Shown here one piece after another: positions 8,001 through 14,683 of a stretch of 34,740 nt of DNA. The position numbers were made by a program, and so were the translations under genes. Source of the stretch: Robinsoniella sp. (lineage in GTDB: Bacteria > Bacillota > Clostridia > Lachnospirales > Lachnospiraceae). Where the stretch lies: contig JAMPFB010000018.1 in the NCBI GenBank assembly GCA_023664735.1, positions 1-34,740 on the forward strand, in the 5' to 3' direction. How positions within the stretch are numbered: position 1 is the stretch's first letter; the number at the start of each line of letters is the position of its first letter. A model generated the notes under the pieces. That model was not told the DNA's origin, did no database searches, and was given only the letters and a program-made list of their open reading frames with translations.

Positions 8001-10138
8001 TTGTAATCGAATCTGCAAAAGAACATAAAAAACATTCCAGCGCAGATATTAAAATGAAAAGTACCCCATATAAGGATGCAAATGGAAATCCTTTATACGA
8101 TTCAATGCCTATTATCACTTTTAAAGCAGAAGATACATTATCCGGAATCGCAGAAAATACATGGAATGTAAAAGCTGTTACAAGCCATGGTGCAGAGGAA
8201 AGCGGAAAACAGGCAATTGGACTTCAATCCGGCAATAATGGCAAAAAAAGTATCAATGGCTGGAAATTCAGCAAGCAAGAGCAGAATTTAGTAACAAAAG
8301 TAACTAAAAACCACAAGGTAAATTCAGAGAAAAATTCTTTGGTGGCAAGCCTTAATCTGACAGATAATGCAGGGCACGAGAAAAAAGCAGTACAAAAAGT
8401 ATTCAGTGTAGATGAAACAGATCCGGAAGTGTTTGTAGAATATGATAATAACGAGGCATATAATGAAAAATTCTACAATAAGGAAAGATATGCCACAATC
8501 CATGTAATCGATGCCAACTTTTCGGCAGAAGCATGTGAAATAAAAACTACCGGACCGGAAGTCACCAAATCGGAATGGGAGCATATTGCAGGAAGCAGCT
8601 GTAATGGGAAAATCCATTCCAAGGATTGTGAATATGTATGCCGGGTAGGATTTGTTGCAGATGGAGATTATACTTTTGGTTTTGAATGTACTGATTTGGC
8701 AGGCAGAAGTGGCAGCTACGGGCAGGTTGATGATTTTACGATTGATATGACCGAGCCTGTTATTCAGGTAAGCTATGACAACCAAAATTCACAAAACGGC
8801 AATTATTATAAGGCTTCAAGGACTGCTACCGTTCAAATAGAAGAACATAATTTCTCTCCAGAGGATGTTTCTATTACCATGACTGCCATGGATGGAGGAA
8901 GGGCTATTGCAGTTCCTGCCGTAGTGGGATGGAGCCAAAATGAAGATATTCATACTGCCACCATCGCATATGATTATGATGGGGAATTTACTTTTGATAT
9001 CGAGTATACGGATCTTGCCAGCAATCAGGCTCAGGAATACGAGCAGGATAGGTTTATTATAGATATCACCGAACCGGAAATAGAAATTGCCGGAGTGGCA
9101 GACCGTTCAGCAAACAAAGGGAAGGTACAGCCTGTCGTAACCTGCAAAGATACTAATCTGGAAGATGTGGCAATTTCTTTAAAGGGCGCAAACAGAGGAA
9201 CCGTAAAGGCAGACTATGACACAAGCCGTACGGGCAGCAGTATGGTATATAAGTTCAAGGACTTAGAACGTTTGGAGAACAATGATGACATTTACACCTT
9301 GCATGTAACGGCAAAGGATAAGGCTGGAAACGAGCTGGAAGAAGAAATCCTTTATTCCGTTAACCGATTTGGTTCTGTATATGAATACGATCGGCAGACA
9401 GAAGCATTGGTAAAAGACTATTATGCTTCTAAATGCGAGGATCTAATTATAAAAGAAGTAAATGTAAATACCCTTAAGGTAAACAGAATTACTTACAGCA
9501 AGGATGGAGAAATTGTAACCCTGAAGGAAGGAAAGGATTATAAGCTGTCCCAGTCGGGAGATGAATTTACATGGAAGGAATATATTTATACGATATACAA
9601 AGAAAACTTTGAAGAAGAAGGGAAATATATTCTTACTTTATATTCAAAGGATCAGGCTGATAACCAGTCGGATAATAAAATAAAGGGAAAAGATATTGAG
9701 TTCGTCATAGACAAAACAGCTCCAAGTCTGGTTTTATCAGGAGTTAAGGATGGAGGCCAGTACAATGAGGATTCAATGGAGCTTGTAGTAAATGTAGAGG
9801 ACAACATGGGACTTTCCGGGCTTGAAGTATACAACGATGGAATCACCATTGCAGATTTTGATGGGGCAGCCGTGGAGGAAGCAGAAGGAACATTGCGCAT
9901 TCCTCTTCAAAGCAAGAACGATTGGCAGGAGCTGGTAGTAGTAACAAGAGATATGGCAGGCAATGAAAGCAGAAGTGAAAAAATCAGTTATCTGATGACT
10001 ACAAATCTATTTGTCCAATGGTATAAGAACCCATGGCTCTTTTATGGCTCCATGGTAATAGTTTTACTGCTTGCAGGAATTACAGAATATTTTATTCGCT
10101 TAAGAAAAGGTCAAAGAAAGAAACGGATGGTCGGTTAA
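5039..10138 (+). CDS. Giant membrane-anchored surface protein with about ten Ig-like modules
   Basis: A 1699-residue protein with an N-terminal signal peptide (hydrophobic core about 9-26, cleavage near Ala31), a long extracellular region, and one C-terminal membrane helix (about 1664-1686) followed by a short basic tail. The ectodomain is built from repeated Ig-like modules, each opening with a D-x-x-x-P-[EV]-[IV] linker (IPPEITFSI, KPPEIKNVS, TSPEIEIK, TDPEVFVEYD, TEPVIQVSYD, TAPSLVLSG) and closing with [TK]D-x-AGN-type turns (TDMAGNKS, KDKAGNSY, HDNAGNES, RDMAGNES). About ten linkers can be counted. There is no sortase motif, so anchoring is by the membrane helix. It lies in the middle of the signalling/secretion operon, one base ahead of an FHA gene. 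An elongated anchored rod could span the thick wall as part of an envelope apparatus or act in adhesion (inference). Confidence 0.85.
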   Translation: MRNKIRPYLSFLAVLIFLVNSIPVSLLESRAYEREGDYLVSGNIVDGEREPESPEPETETVSENIPVEDEPAVSANIIINCSNPHMGTIQVFSGDEELFPIDSRYSFAKGETIRILATPYEYYQVVKDGRGDMKLVNEETGACEMILENFDAEREVDFTIEFEKIKSVTISYDGESMKIGRNMQGGTVSSASLDGQAGYVRITPDYGNKYYAQLDLDVLEECQENIYKIKETKIPADTSVIFYQDQIPPEITFSISSNFIDGTWYINKTSELFIKATDKESGLKNVRTLNGFFEEPKVSGNDLYSLEVRYINFGENNLKRKLEIEAEDMCGNVSCNSIDIVYDKKPPEIKNVSVNSTGRVFKQNNKNYFKPEGTLNISLDVKDDFMLDHWNYKVYANKDKEVFACGEEKAVSEASVPGRVSIEMEEFDTGIYTICLTATDMAGNKSVPETMEIYIDGTSPEIEIKNKDSGEKWYRNWEDIAVEAAISDEYTSDGLSYSYKVIPLNNNIRLSEVDDFIKRKAIKPDTWTCLGVSGNGLEPYQVSISANDIDDIDVDDKNGSYALLIWARDGCHNESEPQSYVFHYDDARPEGINNVTFKINGLEIDGSAITPFGNFLSNQKVEISIEAKDVNEESKNYCDGINPGIEEVFFCYSEVNDENNKSILGVHKGLLVDKDNLDQIPVINQFHKIGTNFTATTEVLKEGVPYKIFLVIKDKAGNSYRCKLEDMQKYESSLVMVDQQGPEVNFSINDEFKNPDYRETVGGTKKEWYRGNHAVIFTLTLEDLYSGLSNWEVTVNDEEKWSGNFRASEPEKNEKQTRSSKQIDLSRGRIRPDGSYTFGAVAHDNAGNESDSDMISKTIYVDEHVPVITSIGFSPNIKDGMENASTPQIQYSFFFKKPIKIKATATDFIGDSKNLGSGIKSVSYELVDSEGKKVKNGKGDLGVTRNEEDDSYIATGPVNEISDFKGKILISAMDNTGQSSDSVSSKGIVIESAKEHKKHSSADIKMKSTPYKDANGNPLYDSMPIITFKAEDTLSGIAENTWNVKAVTSHGAEESGKQAIGLQSGNNGKKSINGWKFSKQEQNLVTKVTKNHKVNSEKNSLVASLNLTDNAGHEKKAVQKVFSVDETDPEVFVEYDNNEAYNEKFYNKERYATIHVIDANFSAEACEIKTTGPEVTKSEWEHIAGSSCNGKIHSKDCEYVCRVGFVADGDYTFGFECTDLAGRSGSYGQVDDFTIDMTEPVIQVSYDNQNSQNGNYYKASRTATVQIEEHNFSPEDVSITMTAMDGGRAIAVPAVVGWSQNEDIHTATIAYDYDGEFTFDIEYTDLASNQAQEYEQDRFIIDITEPEIEIAGVADRSANKGKVQPVVTCKDTNLEDVAISLKGANRGTVKADYDTSRTGSSMVYKFKDLERLENNDDIYTLHVTAKDKAGNELEEEILYSVNRFGSVYEYDRQTEALVKDYYASKCEDLIIKEVNVNTLKVNRITYSKDGEIVTLKEGKDYKLSQSGDEFTWKEYIYTIYKENFEEEGKYILTLYSKDQADNQSDNKIKGKDIEFVIDKTAPSLVLSGVKDGGQYNEDSMELVVNVEDNMGLSGLEVYNDGITIADFDGAAVEEAEGTLRIPLQSKNDWQELVVVTRDMAGNESRSEKISYLMTTNLFVQWYKNPWLFYGSMVIVLLLAGITEYFIRLRKGQRKKRMVG

Positions 10139-10139
10139 T

Positions 10140-11063
10140 ATGAACGGAAACAGAATGCTGCTGACAGACTATTTGTCACAGGATATTTCAAAGAGAGAAG
10201 TATATATGGTGATTTTCCAGATTACAGATGCACTGTTACAGGCAGAAGGAAAGAACCGGCAGGTAAGGCTTGCATTAGAGGAAATGGAATACATAGAAGG
10301 AAAAGTAAGCATAGAATATGAATCTAAGCCGATGCCAAATACCATTGATAAAATTGCAGCATTTCTGAAGGAAGTGATTTTCCACTGCGTATTCCGTTTT
10401 GGAGAAGAATTGGAGGATTTGACGGATTTTCTGGAATTTTTGGATGGCAGGGAAGATGTGACGCTGCCTAACATTTATTCCTATATTGCCGCAGAGCTGG
10501 ATATGGAAATACCCCCTGAAAGACAAAAGCTGTTTGGGGGAAATGATATACCGCCTCAGGAAATGCCCAAGCTGTACGAACAGCCCGCCGGAGGGGAAAC
10601 AGGAGTGTTAGATGTAAGCTTCTGGCAGCAGAATCAGGTATTAAAGGAAGCGGATAAAATTCAAAACGTGAAAAGAAATGACAAGAGAAATGATGAGACA
10701 GGATTGCTGGACGAGTCCTACTGGGACCGGGAAATGCAGCAGCTTAATTCCAAAAAGCTAAGCCGTGGCCCCAGTGCCCGTCTGGTACATGTCAGAAGCG
10801 GGGAAGAGGTAAAAATTGAAAAAGAAATATTTGTAATAGGTAAGGACAAAAGCATTGCCGATTTGGTGCTTCCCAATAAAACAATCAGCAGAAAGCATGC
10901 GGAAATCATAACGAAAGGAACGCATTATTTTCTAAAGGACAATCATTCCACAAACCAGACGTTCGTAGGAGGAAAGCCTATAAAGCCTGATACAAATATA
11001 GAAATTTTCTCAGGCTCTATTATTAAGTTCTCTAATGAGGAATATCGTTTCATAGTGAAATAA
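10140..11063 (+). CDS. FHA-domain protein with two TG[VL]LD peptide motifs
   Basis: A 307-residue cytoplasmic protein. Residues about 212-307 form an FHA (phosphothreonine-binding) domain, with ISRKHAEI (249-256, containing the binding-loop Ser/Arg and His) and NHSTNQTF (268-275, the STNGT-type loop). The N-terminal 130 residues are helical, acidic and not confidently recognised; a degenerate kinase-like fold is conceivable but weak. A linker carries two related motifs, GETGVLDVSFW (Thr154) and DETGLLDESYW (Thr187). Each is an acidic Thr site with Leu at +3 and may be phosphorylated by a cluster kinase and bound by an FHA domain, in cis or trans. The gene begins one base after the Ig-protein stop with little Shine-Dalgarno, so coupled translation is likely. 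It resembles Fha-type regulators of T6SSs in role, not in overall architecture. Confidence 0.88.
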   Translation: MNGNRMLLTDYLSQDISKREVYMVIFQITDALLQAEGKNRQVRLALEEMEYIEGKVSIEYESKPMPNTIDKIAAFLKEVIFHCVFRFGEELEDLTDFLEFLDGREDVTLPNIYSYIAAELDMEIPPERQKLFGGNDIPPQEMPKLYEQPAGGETGVLDVSFWQQNQVLKEADKIQNVKRNDKRNDETGLLDESYWDREMQQLNSKKLSRGPSARLVHVRSGEEVKIEKEIFVIGKDKSIADLVLPNKTISRKHAEIITKGTHYFLKDNHSTNQTFVGGKPIKPDTNIEIFSGSIIKFSNEEYRFIVK

Positions 11064-11085
11064 GCTATGGCAGGAAAGGAAACCT

Positions 11086-11514
11086 ATGGGAAATATTATC
11101 AATATTTGCATATTAGCAATCAACATTATTATTTTTATCTGCATAATCGTGCTGTTAGTAAAGCTGTCCGGAATGAACAAGGCATGTTCCAAAAAACTGG
11201 ACAATCTGTCTGCCATGTGCAGCTTAATCAATCAGCAGGGCAGCATAAAAGATGAAATTCCCAAAATGAAAGAGGAATTATTGGCACAGGTAAAGGGAGC
11301 TGTTTCCTCTGCAGTGGCGGAACAGATGAAGTATGAAATAAAAGAGCTGCAAAAGGTAACTCAAGGGGAAGCCCAAAAAGAGGCAGAGCAGCACACCATG
11401 ATTATGCCAAAGGTAGAAACAGAAAAAACCGGAATTATTTTATGCCGTAACTGCTATAAGCCATATTCGGTAAGAGAAAGCAAGTGTCCTCATTGTAACA
11501 GAGAAAGACAATAG
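11086..11514 (+). CDS. Small membrane protein with coiled-coil and C-terminal zinc ribbon
   Basis: A 142-residue protein of unknown family. An N-terminal membrane helix (about 4-26) is followed by a helical, probably coiled-coil segment (about 50-95). At the C-terminus is a four-cysteine zinc ribbon, CRNC at 120-123 and CPHC at 134-137. A short linker before the ribbon has EQHTMIMP (Thr104) and EKTGIIL (Thr115), both T-x-x-[I/M] sites like those in neighbouring proteins. The start at 11086 follows GGAAAGG. An overlapping reading frame beginning at 11067 has no protein-like features and was discarded. Position between the FHA protein and a DnaJ protein suggests a membrane-tethered adaptor in the same assembly. 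Function is inferred only. Confidence 0.75.
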   Translation: MGNIINICILAINIIIFICIIVLLVKLSGMNKACSKKLDNLSAMCSLINQQGSIKDEIPKMKEELLAQVKGAVSSAVAEQMKYEIKELQKVTQGEAQKEAEQHTMIMPKVETEKTGIILCRNCYKPYSVRESKCPHCNRERQ

Positions 11515-11531
11515 ATAAGGAAGGAATCATT

Positions 11532-11975
11532 ATGAAGCAAACGTTGTATCAGGTTTTGGGCGTGCCGGAAAATGCCGATGCTGCCACAATAAAAAATGCA
11601 TTCCGAAAGCTGGCAAAAAAGTATCACCCGGATGTGAACATCGGCAATGAACAGGCTGAAATAAAATTCAAGGAAATCAATGAAGCCTATAACATCCTGT
11701 CAGACGAGGCTAAGAAAAGGGATTATGACGCCTCCCTCCACCAAGGGCCTAAAAGCAGCGCTGCAGGGCAGGCTAAAGCGGGGGCTAAAAAAGCAAAAAC
11801 TGCGACCAATCCCTTTGATATGAATTTCAAGATGAATTTTGATGATATCTGGGGCGTAAAAACGGAATTTTCCGGTGAAGAGGACCCGGATAAAAAGAAG
11901 AATACAAAAGCAGGACCGGACTTTATGAATGTGAACAAGCAATTTGCAAGCTTCTTTGGTTTTGATCCTAAGTGA
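11532..11975 (+). CDS. DnaJ-domain (Hsp40-type) co-chaperone, J-domain only
   Basis: A 147-residue protein whose first 67 residues are a complete J domain: [20 protein letters not shown], then KKYHPDVN with the diagnostic HPD at 32-34, then [12 protein letters not shown]. It lacks the Gly/Phe region, cysteine-rich zinc domain and substrate-binding domains of housekeeping DnaJ, so it is a specialised co-chaperone that would recruit DnaK to a particular client. The tail after residue 70 is Ala/Lys-rich and then charged. Start has AAGGAA upstream. Placement just before the vWA, kinase and sheath/tube genes suggests it helps fold or assemble one of these products, which is inference. The stop lies eight bases before the preferred start of the next gene. 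Confidence 0.9.
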   Translation: MKQTLYQVLGVPENADAATIKNAFRKLAKKYHPDVNIGNEQAEIKFKEINEAYNILSDEAKKRDYDASLHQGPKSSAAGQAKAGAKKAKTATNPFDMNFKMNFDDIWGVKTEFSGEEDPDKKKNTKAGPDFMNVNKQFASFFGFDPK

Positions 11976-11982
11976 GGTAGAA

Positions 11983-13764
11983 ATGAACTTGTTGAGTAAA
12001 AGGGCGTATAAGAACATAAGAAAAATAATGCTGCTATGGGCGGTTCTGTTTACAGGCTTTTGGGGGAATACTTTGAACTGTCACGGGATGAATCAAGGAG
12101 AAGGCTGCAAAGTGGTAGTGGCGCTTGATGTAAGCGGTTCCATGGTTACTACAGATGAAGACCGCCTTTCCATTGAAATGATACAGATGATGATAGATTT
12201 AAGCGATGTGCAGGATGAAATAGCAGTGGTGGCATACAATGATTTTATCGTGTATGAAAGTCCGCTTTTGTCCATGGATAAAAAGGAAAACAGGGATAAG
12301 CTGAAAAGCGATTTAGAGCAGCTTGCTTTTAGCGGCGAAACGGATAACGGTTTGGGGATGAAGACTGCTGTTAATATTTTAGCGGAAAATACAGAGGATT
12401 CTAAACAATCTTATGTTCTTTTTATTTCAGATGGCAAGACCGATTTAGCAAACAGCCAGTCAGAGAGAACCCAGCAGGAGTCTGAAAATGACTGGAACAA
12501 CAGTGGGGAGCTTGCGCTGCAAAAGGGCATCAGTATCAACACGATTTCTTTTGTTAATCAGTATTCCCAAGATACCAACCAAATGACTGTCATATCTACA
12601 AAAACAGGAGGAAATTCCAGCGTTGTGGCAAATCCACTGCAGTTTATGAAGGCAGTTACCCAGACTTGGTTTTCCTATAAGGGAATGGACAATCTTTCCA
12701 TAAATACATCAAACACCAACAGCCAGCTTCAAAAGCTGGAGCTTGACATGAACCAGATAGAAACGGATAAGGCGCTTATCGTAACCGTTTCCACGGAAGT
12801 CTGTCAGGATTTTGAAATGGTCTATGCCGACAATCAGATGGAGCTGCTTAAAAACAGGCATTATGCCATTGCCAAAATCGAAAACCCCGTTAAGGAAACA
12901 TTGTATGCCATGTATTCCAGTGAAACGGAGGGAGTTTTGCTATGGTGTCTTGCTGATGTGGGAGTAAAGCAGGAGGAAATACAGGAAGCTGCAAGGGAAC
13001 CGGAAAAACAGACCTATGCGCCGGTTGCCTTAAAAAGCATAAAGGAAGATTTATACATATCCAAGGGTAAAAAAATCCTTGACGTAAGCGTATTATTTTC
13101 CGATGAGGATGGGGATATCGTCAAATATGAGATTGACCTGCAAAAGGGTGTGCAGATGTCCGCCGAATTAAATGGAACCATGCTAGAGGTGGAGCCAATG
13201 GCGGAGGAGCAGGCAGTCATCACTGTTACTGCAACAGATGCTTCCAACCAGAAGGCACAGGCGGATATTGTATATAACTGTATTCCTAGATGGAAGGAGC
13301 ACTATTCCCTTCTTGTAGGAATTGTAATTGCAGTCATTCTGGCATTGACTTGCATTGCCTGCTTTGCATTGTACCGCTTTTTCTTTCCAAAGGAAGAGGA
13401 AAAACGGCAGCCCTTTTACGGTTACCTATATGCAACCTTTATAGACTTAAAAAGTAAAAACGATATTCCAAGGCTTGTATTTCGCCTGCGGGATTATTCC
13501 AGCGAAGGCGTGACTTTAAAAGAGCTTATGCTTGGAGAGCAGATTCAGGAGGATTTACCGGATATAGAGAAAATCTTTTTTTCTCCTGCAAGCAAGCGTT
13601 CCGTCTATCTGCGGCATTCCAGTCAGGGCGGTGTTTTCGTGGAAGATGAGCTGCTTCCAAAAAATAAAGAAATAGAAATAGAATCCGGCACTACCATATA
13701 TATTTCATTTGCCGAGAATGCTTCAGAATATGAATTAAGATATGAAGCAGAGGGGATAGCATAA
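11983..13764 (+). CDS. Exported vWA-domain membrane protein with FHA-like cytoplasmic tail
   Basis: The ATG at 11983 with an upstream GAGG is preferred over an in-frame TTG at 11944, which lies inside the DnaJ gene. The 593-residue product has a basic N-terminus and hydrophobic signal (about 14-30), then a von Willebrand A domain with an intact MIDAS: DVSGS (49-53), Thr120 in GETDNG, and Asp150 in ISDGK. Residues about 340-435 look like a beta-rich Ig/cadherin-like module. A membrane helix (about 441-468) leads to a roughly 125-residue cytoplasmic tail whose last strands (VYLRHSSQGGVFVED, then IEIESGTTIYIS) parallel the end of the FHA domain encoded at 10140-11063. It lacks the SRKH phosphothreonine-binding motif. 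The stop overlaps the next kinase start (TAATG), so the pair is probably co-translated. Confidence 0.88.
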   Translation: MNLLSKRAYKNIRKIMLLWAVLFTGFWGNTLNCHGMNQGEGCKVVVALDVSGSMVTTDEDRLSIEMIQMMIDLSDVQDEIAVVAYNDFIVYESPLLSMDKKENRDKLKSDLEQLAFSGETDNGLGMKTAVNILAENTEDSKQSYVLFISDGKTDLANSQSERTQQESENDWNNSGELALQKGISINTISFVNQYSQDTNQMTVISTKTGGNSSVVANPLQFMKAVTQTWFSYKGMDNLSINTSNTNSQLQKLELDMNQIETDKALIVTVSTEVCQDFEMVYADNQMELLKNRHYAIAKIENPVKETLYAMYSSETEGVLLWCLADVGVKQEEIQEAAREPEKQTYAPVALKSIKEDLYISKGKKILDVSVLFSDEDGDIVKYEIDLQKGVQMSAELNGTMLEVEPMAEEQAVITVTATDASNQKAQADIVYNCIPRWKEHYSLLVGIVIAVILALTCIACFALYRFFFPKEEEKRQPFYGYLYATFIDLKSKNDIPRLVFRLRDYSSEGVTLKELMLGEQIQEDLPDIEKIFFSPASKRSVYLRHSSQGGVFVEDELLPKNKEIEIESGTTIYISFAENASEYELRYEAEGIA

Positions 13765-14651
13765 TGGAGCTGAATGTGAGTGATATCAATGTAAGTGACA
13801 TCGCACTTGCATCAAATACATTGCTGCATAAGCGATACCGTATTGATTCCATCTATTATTGGGGTCATACAGGCATTGTATATTTAAGTACGGACACTAT
13901 ACAAAATAAGACGGTAGTAGTAAAGGAATATTGCCCGTATTATCTGGCAAACAGGGATATGGATAGAACAACCGTCATCTGCAAGGGGAAAACCTTTCAA
14001 AAAAGCTTTGAGCAGGCAAAAAAGGCCTTTGAAAAGGAATGCATGATTGTACAGAAAATGAGCGATTTGGACAAGCCCTATGAGGGATGCACCTTACAAT
14101 ATATTGATTATTTCAAGGAAAATGAAACTATTTATCTGGTGACAGAGCTGGTAGAGGGCAAAAGTCTGGAGGAATACATTTTAGAGGGCGATGACTTTTC
14201 CATACGGAATATTATGCTGAGTCTGGTAAAAATCACAAGACAGATACACAAAAGGGGGATTATCCACAGAGATATAAAGCCCTCGAATATTATTTTGACA
14301 GAGGAAGGGAAGGTAGTGCTGATAGATTTTGGCTCTGCCTGTTACAGAAAGGAAGAAAATGCAGATGTAGTATTTGTCAGCAGAGGCTTTTCCGCACCGG
14401 AATTGTATCAGAACCAGAAATCCGATTACGGAACGGATATATACAGCATTGGCGCATTGTTATATTACCTTTTGACAGGATATATGCTGACTGCGGCAAA
14501 TGAAATAGAAAATGACAAGGATGTGCCGTATATATCCGAATTTATCCCTATTTCCGGTTATTTACAGCATTTCGTCATGAAATGTATACGGCTGAAAAGG
14601 AAGAAACGATTGCATCATTTAATTATTTTGCAATGGGTTTTAACTATATAA
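13764..14651 (+). CDS. Soluble Ser/Thr protein kinase, possible 3' frameshift
   Basis: A 295-residue Hanks-type kinase without membrane helix. Motifs: glycine loop around 34-37 (YYWGHTGIVYLS), Lys54 in VVVKEY, a candidate helix-C Glu91 or Glu92, HRDIKPSN (168-175, catalytic Asp170), DFG (188-190) and SAPE (210-213). It starts in a TAATG overlap with the vWA gene. After CIRLK the frame reads a basic tail ending at 14651. Adding one A to the AAAA run at 14595-14598 would instead give CIRLKKEETIASFNYFAMGF and a stop at 14659, which looks more like a native C-terminus. Either a sequencing or assembly indel or a genuine frameshift is possible. The catalytic core precedes the site and looks complete. 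Being just upstream of the sheath gene, it may phosphorylate assembly regulators (inference). Confidence 0.88.
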   Translation: MELNVSDINVSDIALASNTLLHKRYRIDSIYYWGHTGIVYLSTDTIQNKTVVVKEYCPYYLANRDMDRTTVICKGKTFQKSFEQAKKAFEKECMIVQKMSDLDKPYEGCTLQYIDYFKENETIYLVTELVEGKSLEEYILEGDDFSIRNIMLSLVKITRQIHKRGIIHRDIKPSNIILTEEGKVVLIDFGSACYRKEENADVVFVSRGFSAPELYQNQKSDYGTDIYSIGALLYYLLTGYMLTAANEIENDKDVPYISEFIPISGYLQHFVMKCIRLKRKKRLHHLIILQWVLTI

Positions 14652-14683
14652 AAGAATAAAATGCAAAAGAAAGGAAGAAAAGA

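Noticed and set aside
5039-10138. Sortase-anchored adhesin
   Set aside because: No LPXTG-type motif precedes the C-terminal helix, so membrane anchoring is the better reading.
11067-11255. Short + strand frame beginning before the zinc-ribbon membrane protein
   Set aside because: It overlaps the much more protein-like frame from 11086, which has a membrane helix and zinc ribbon.
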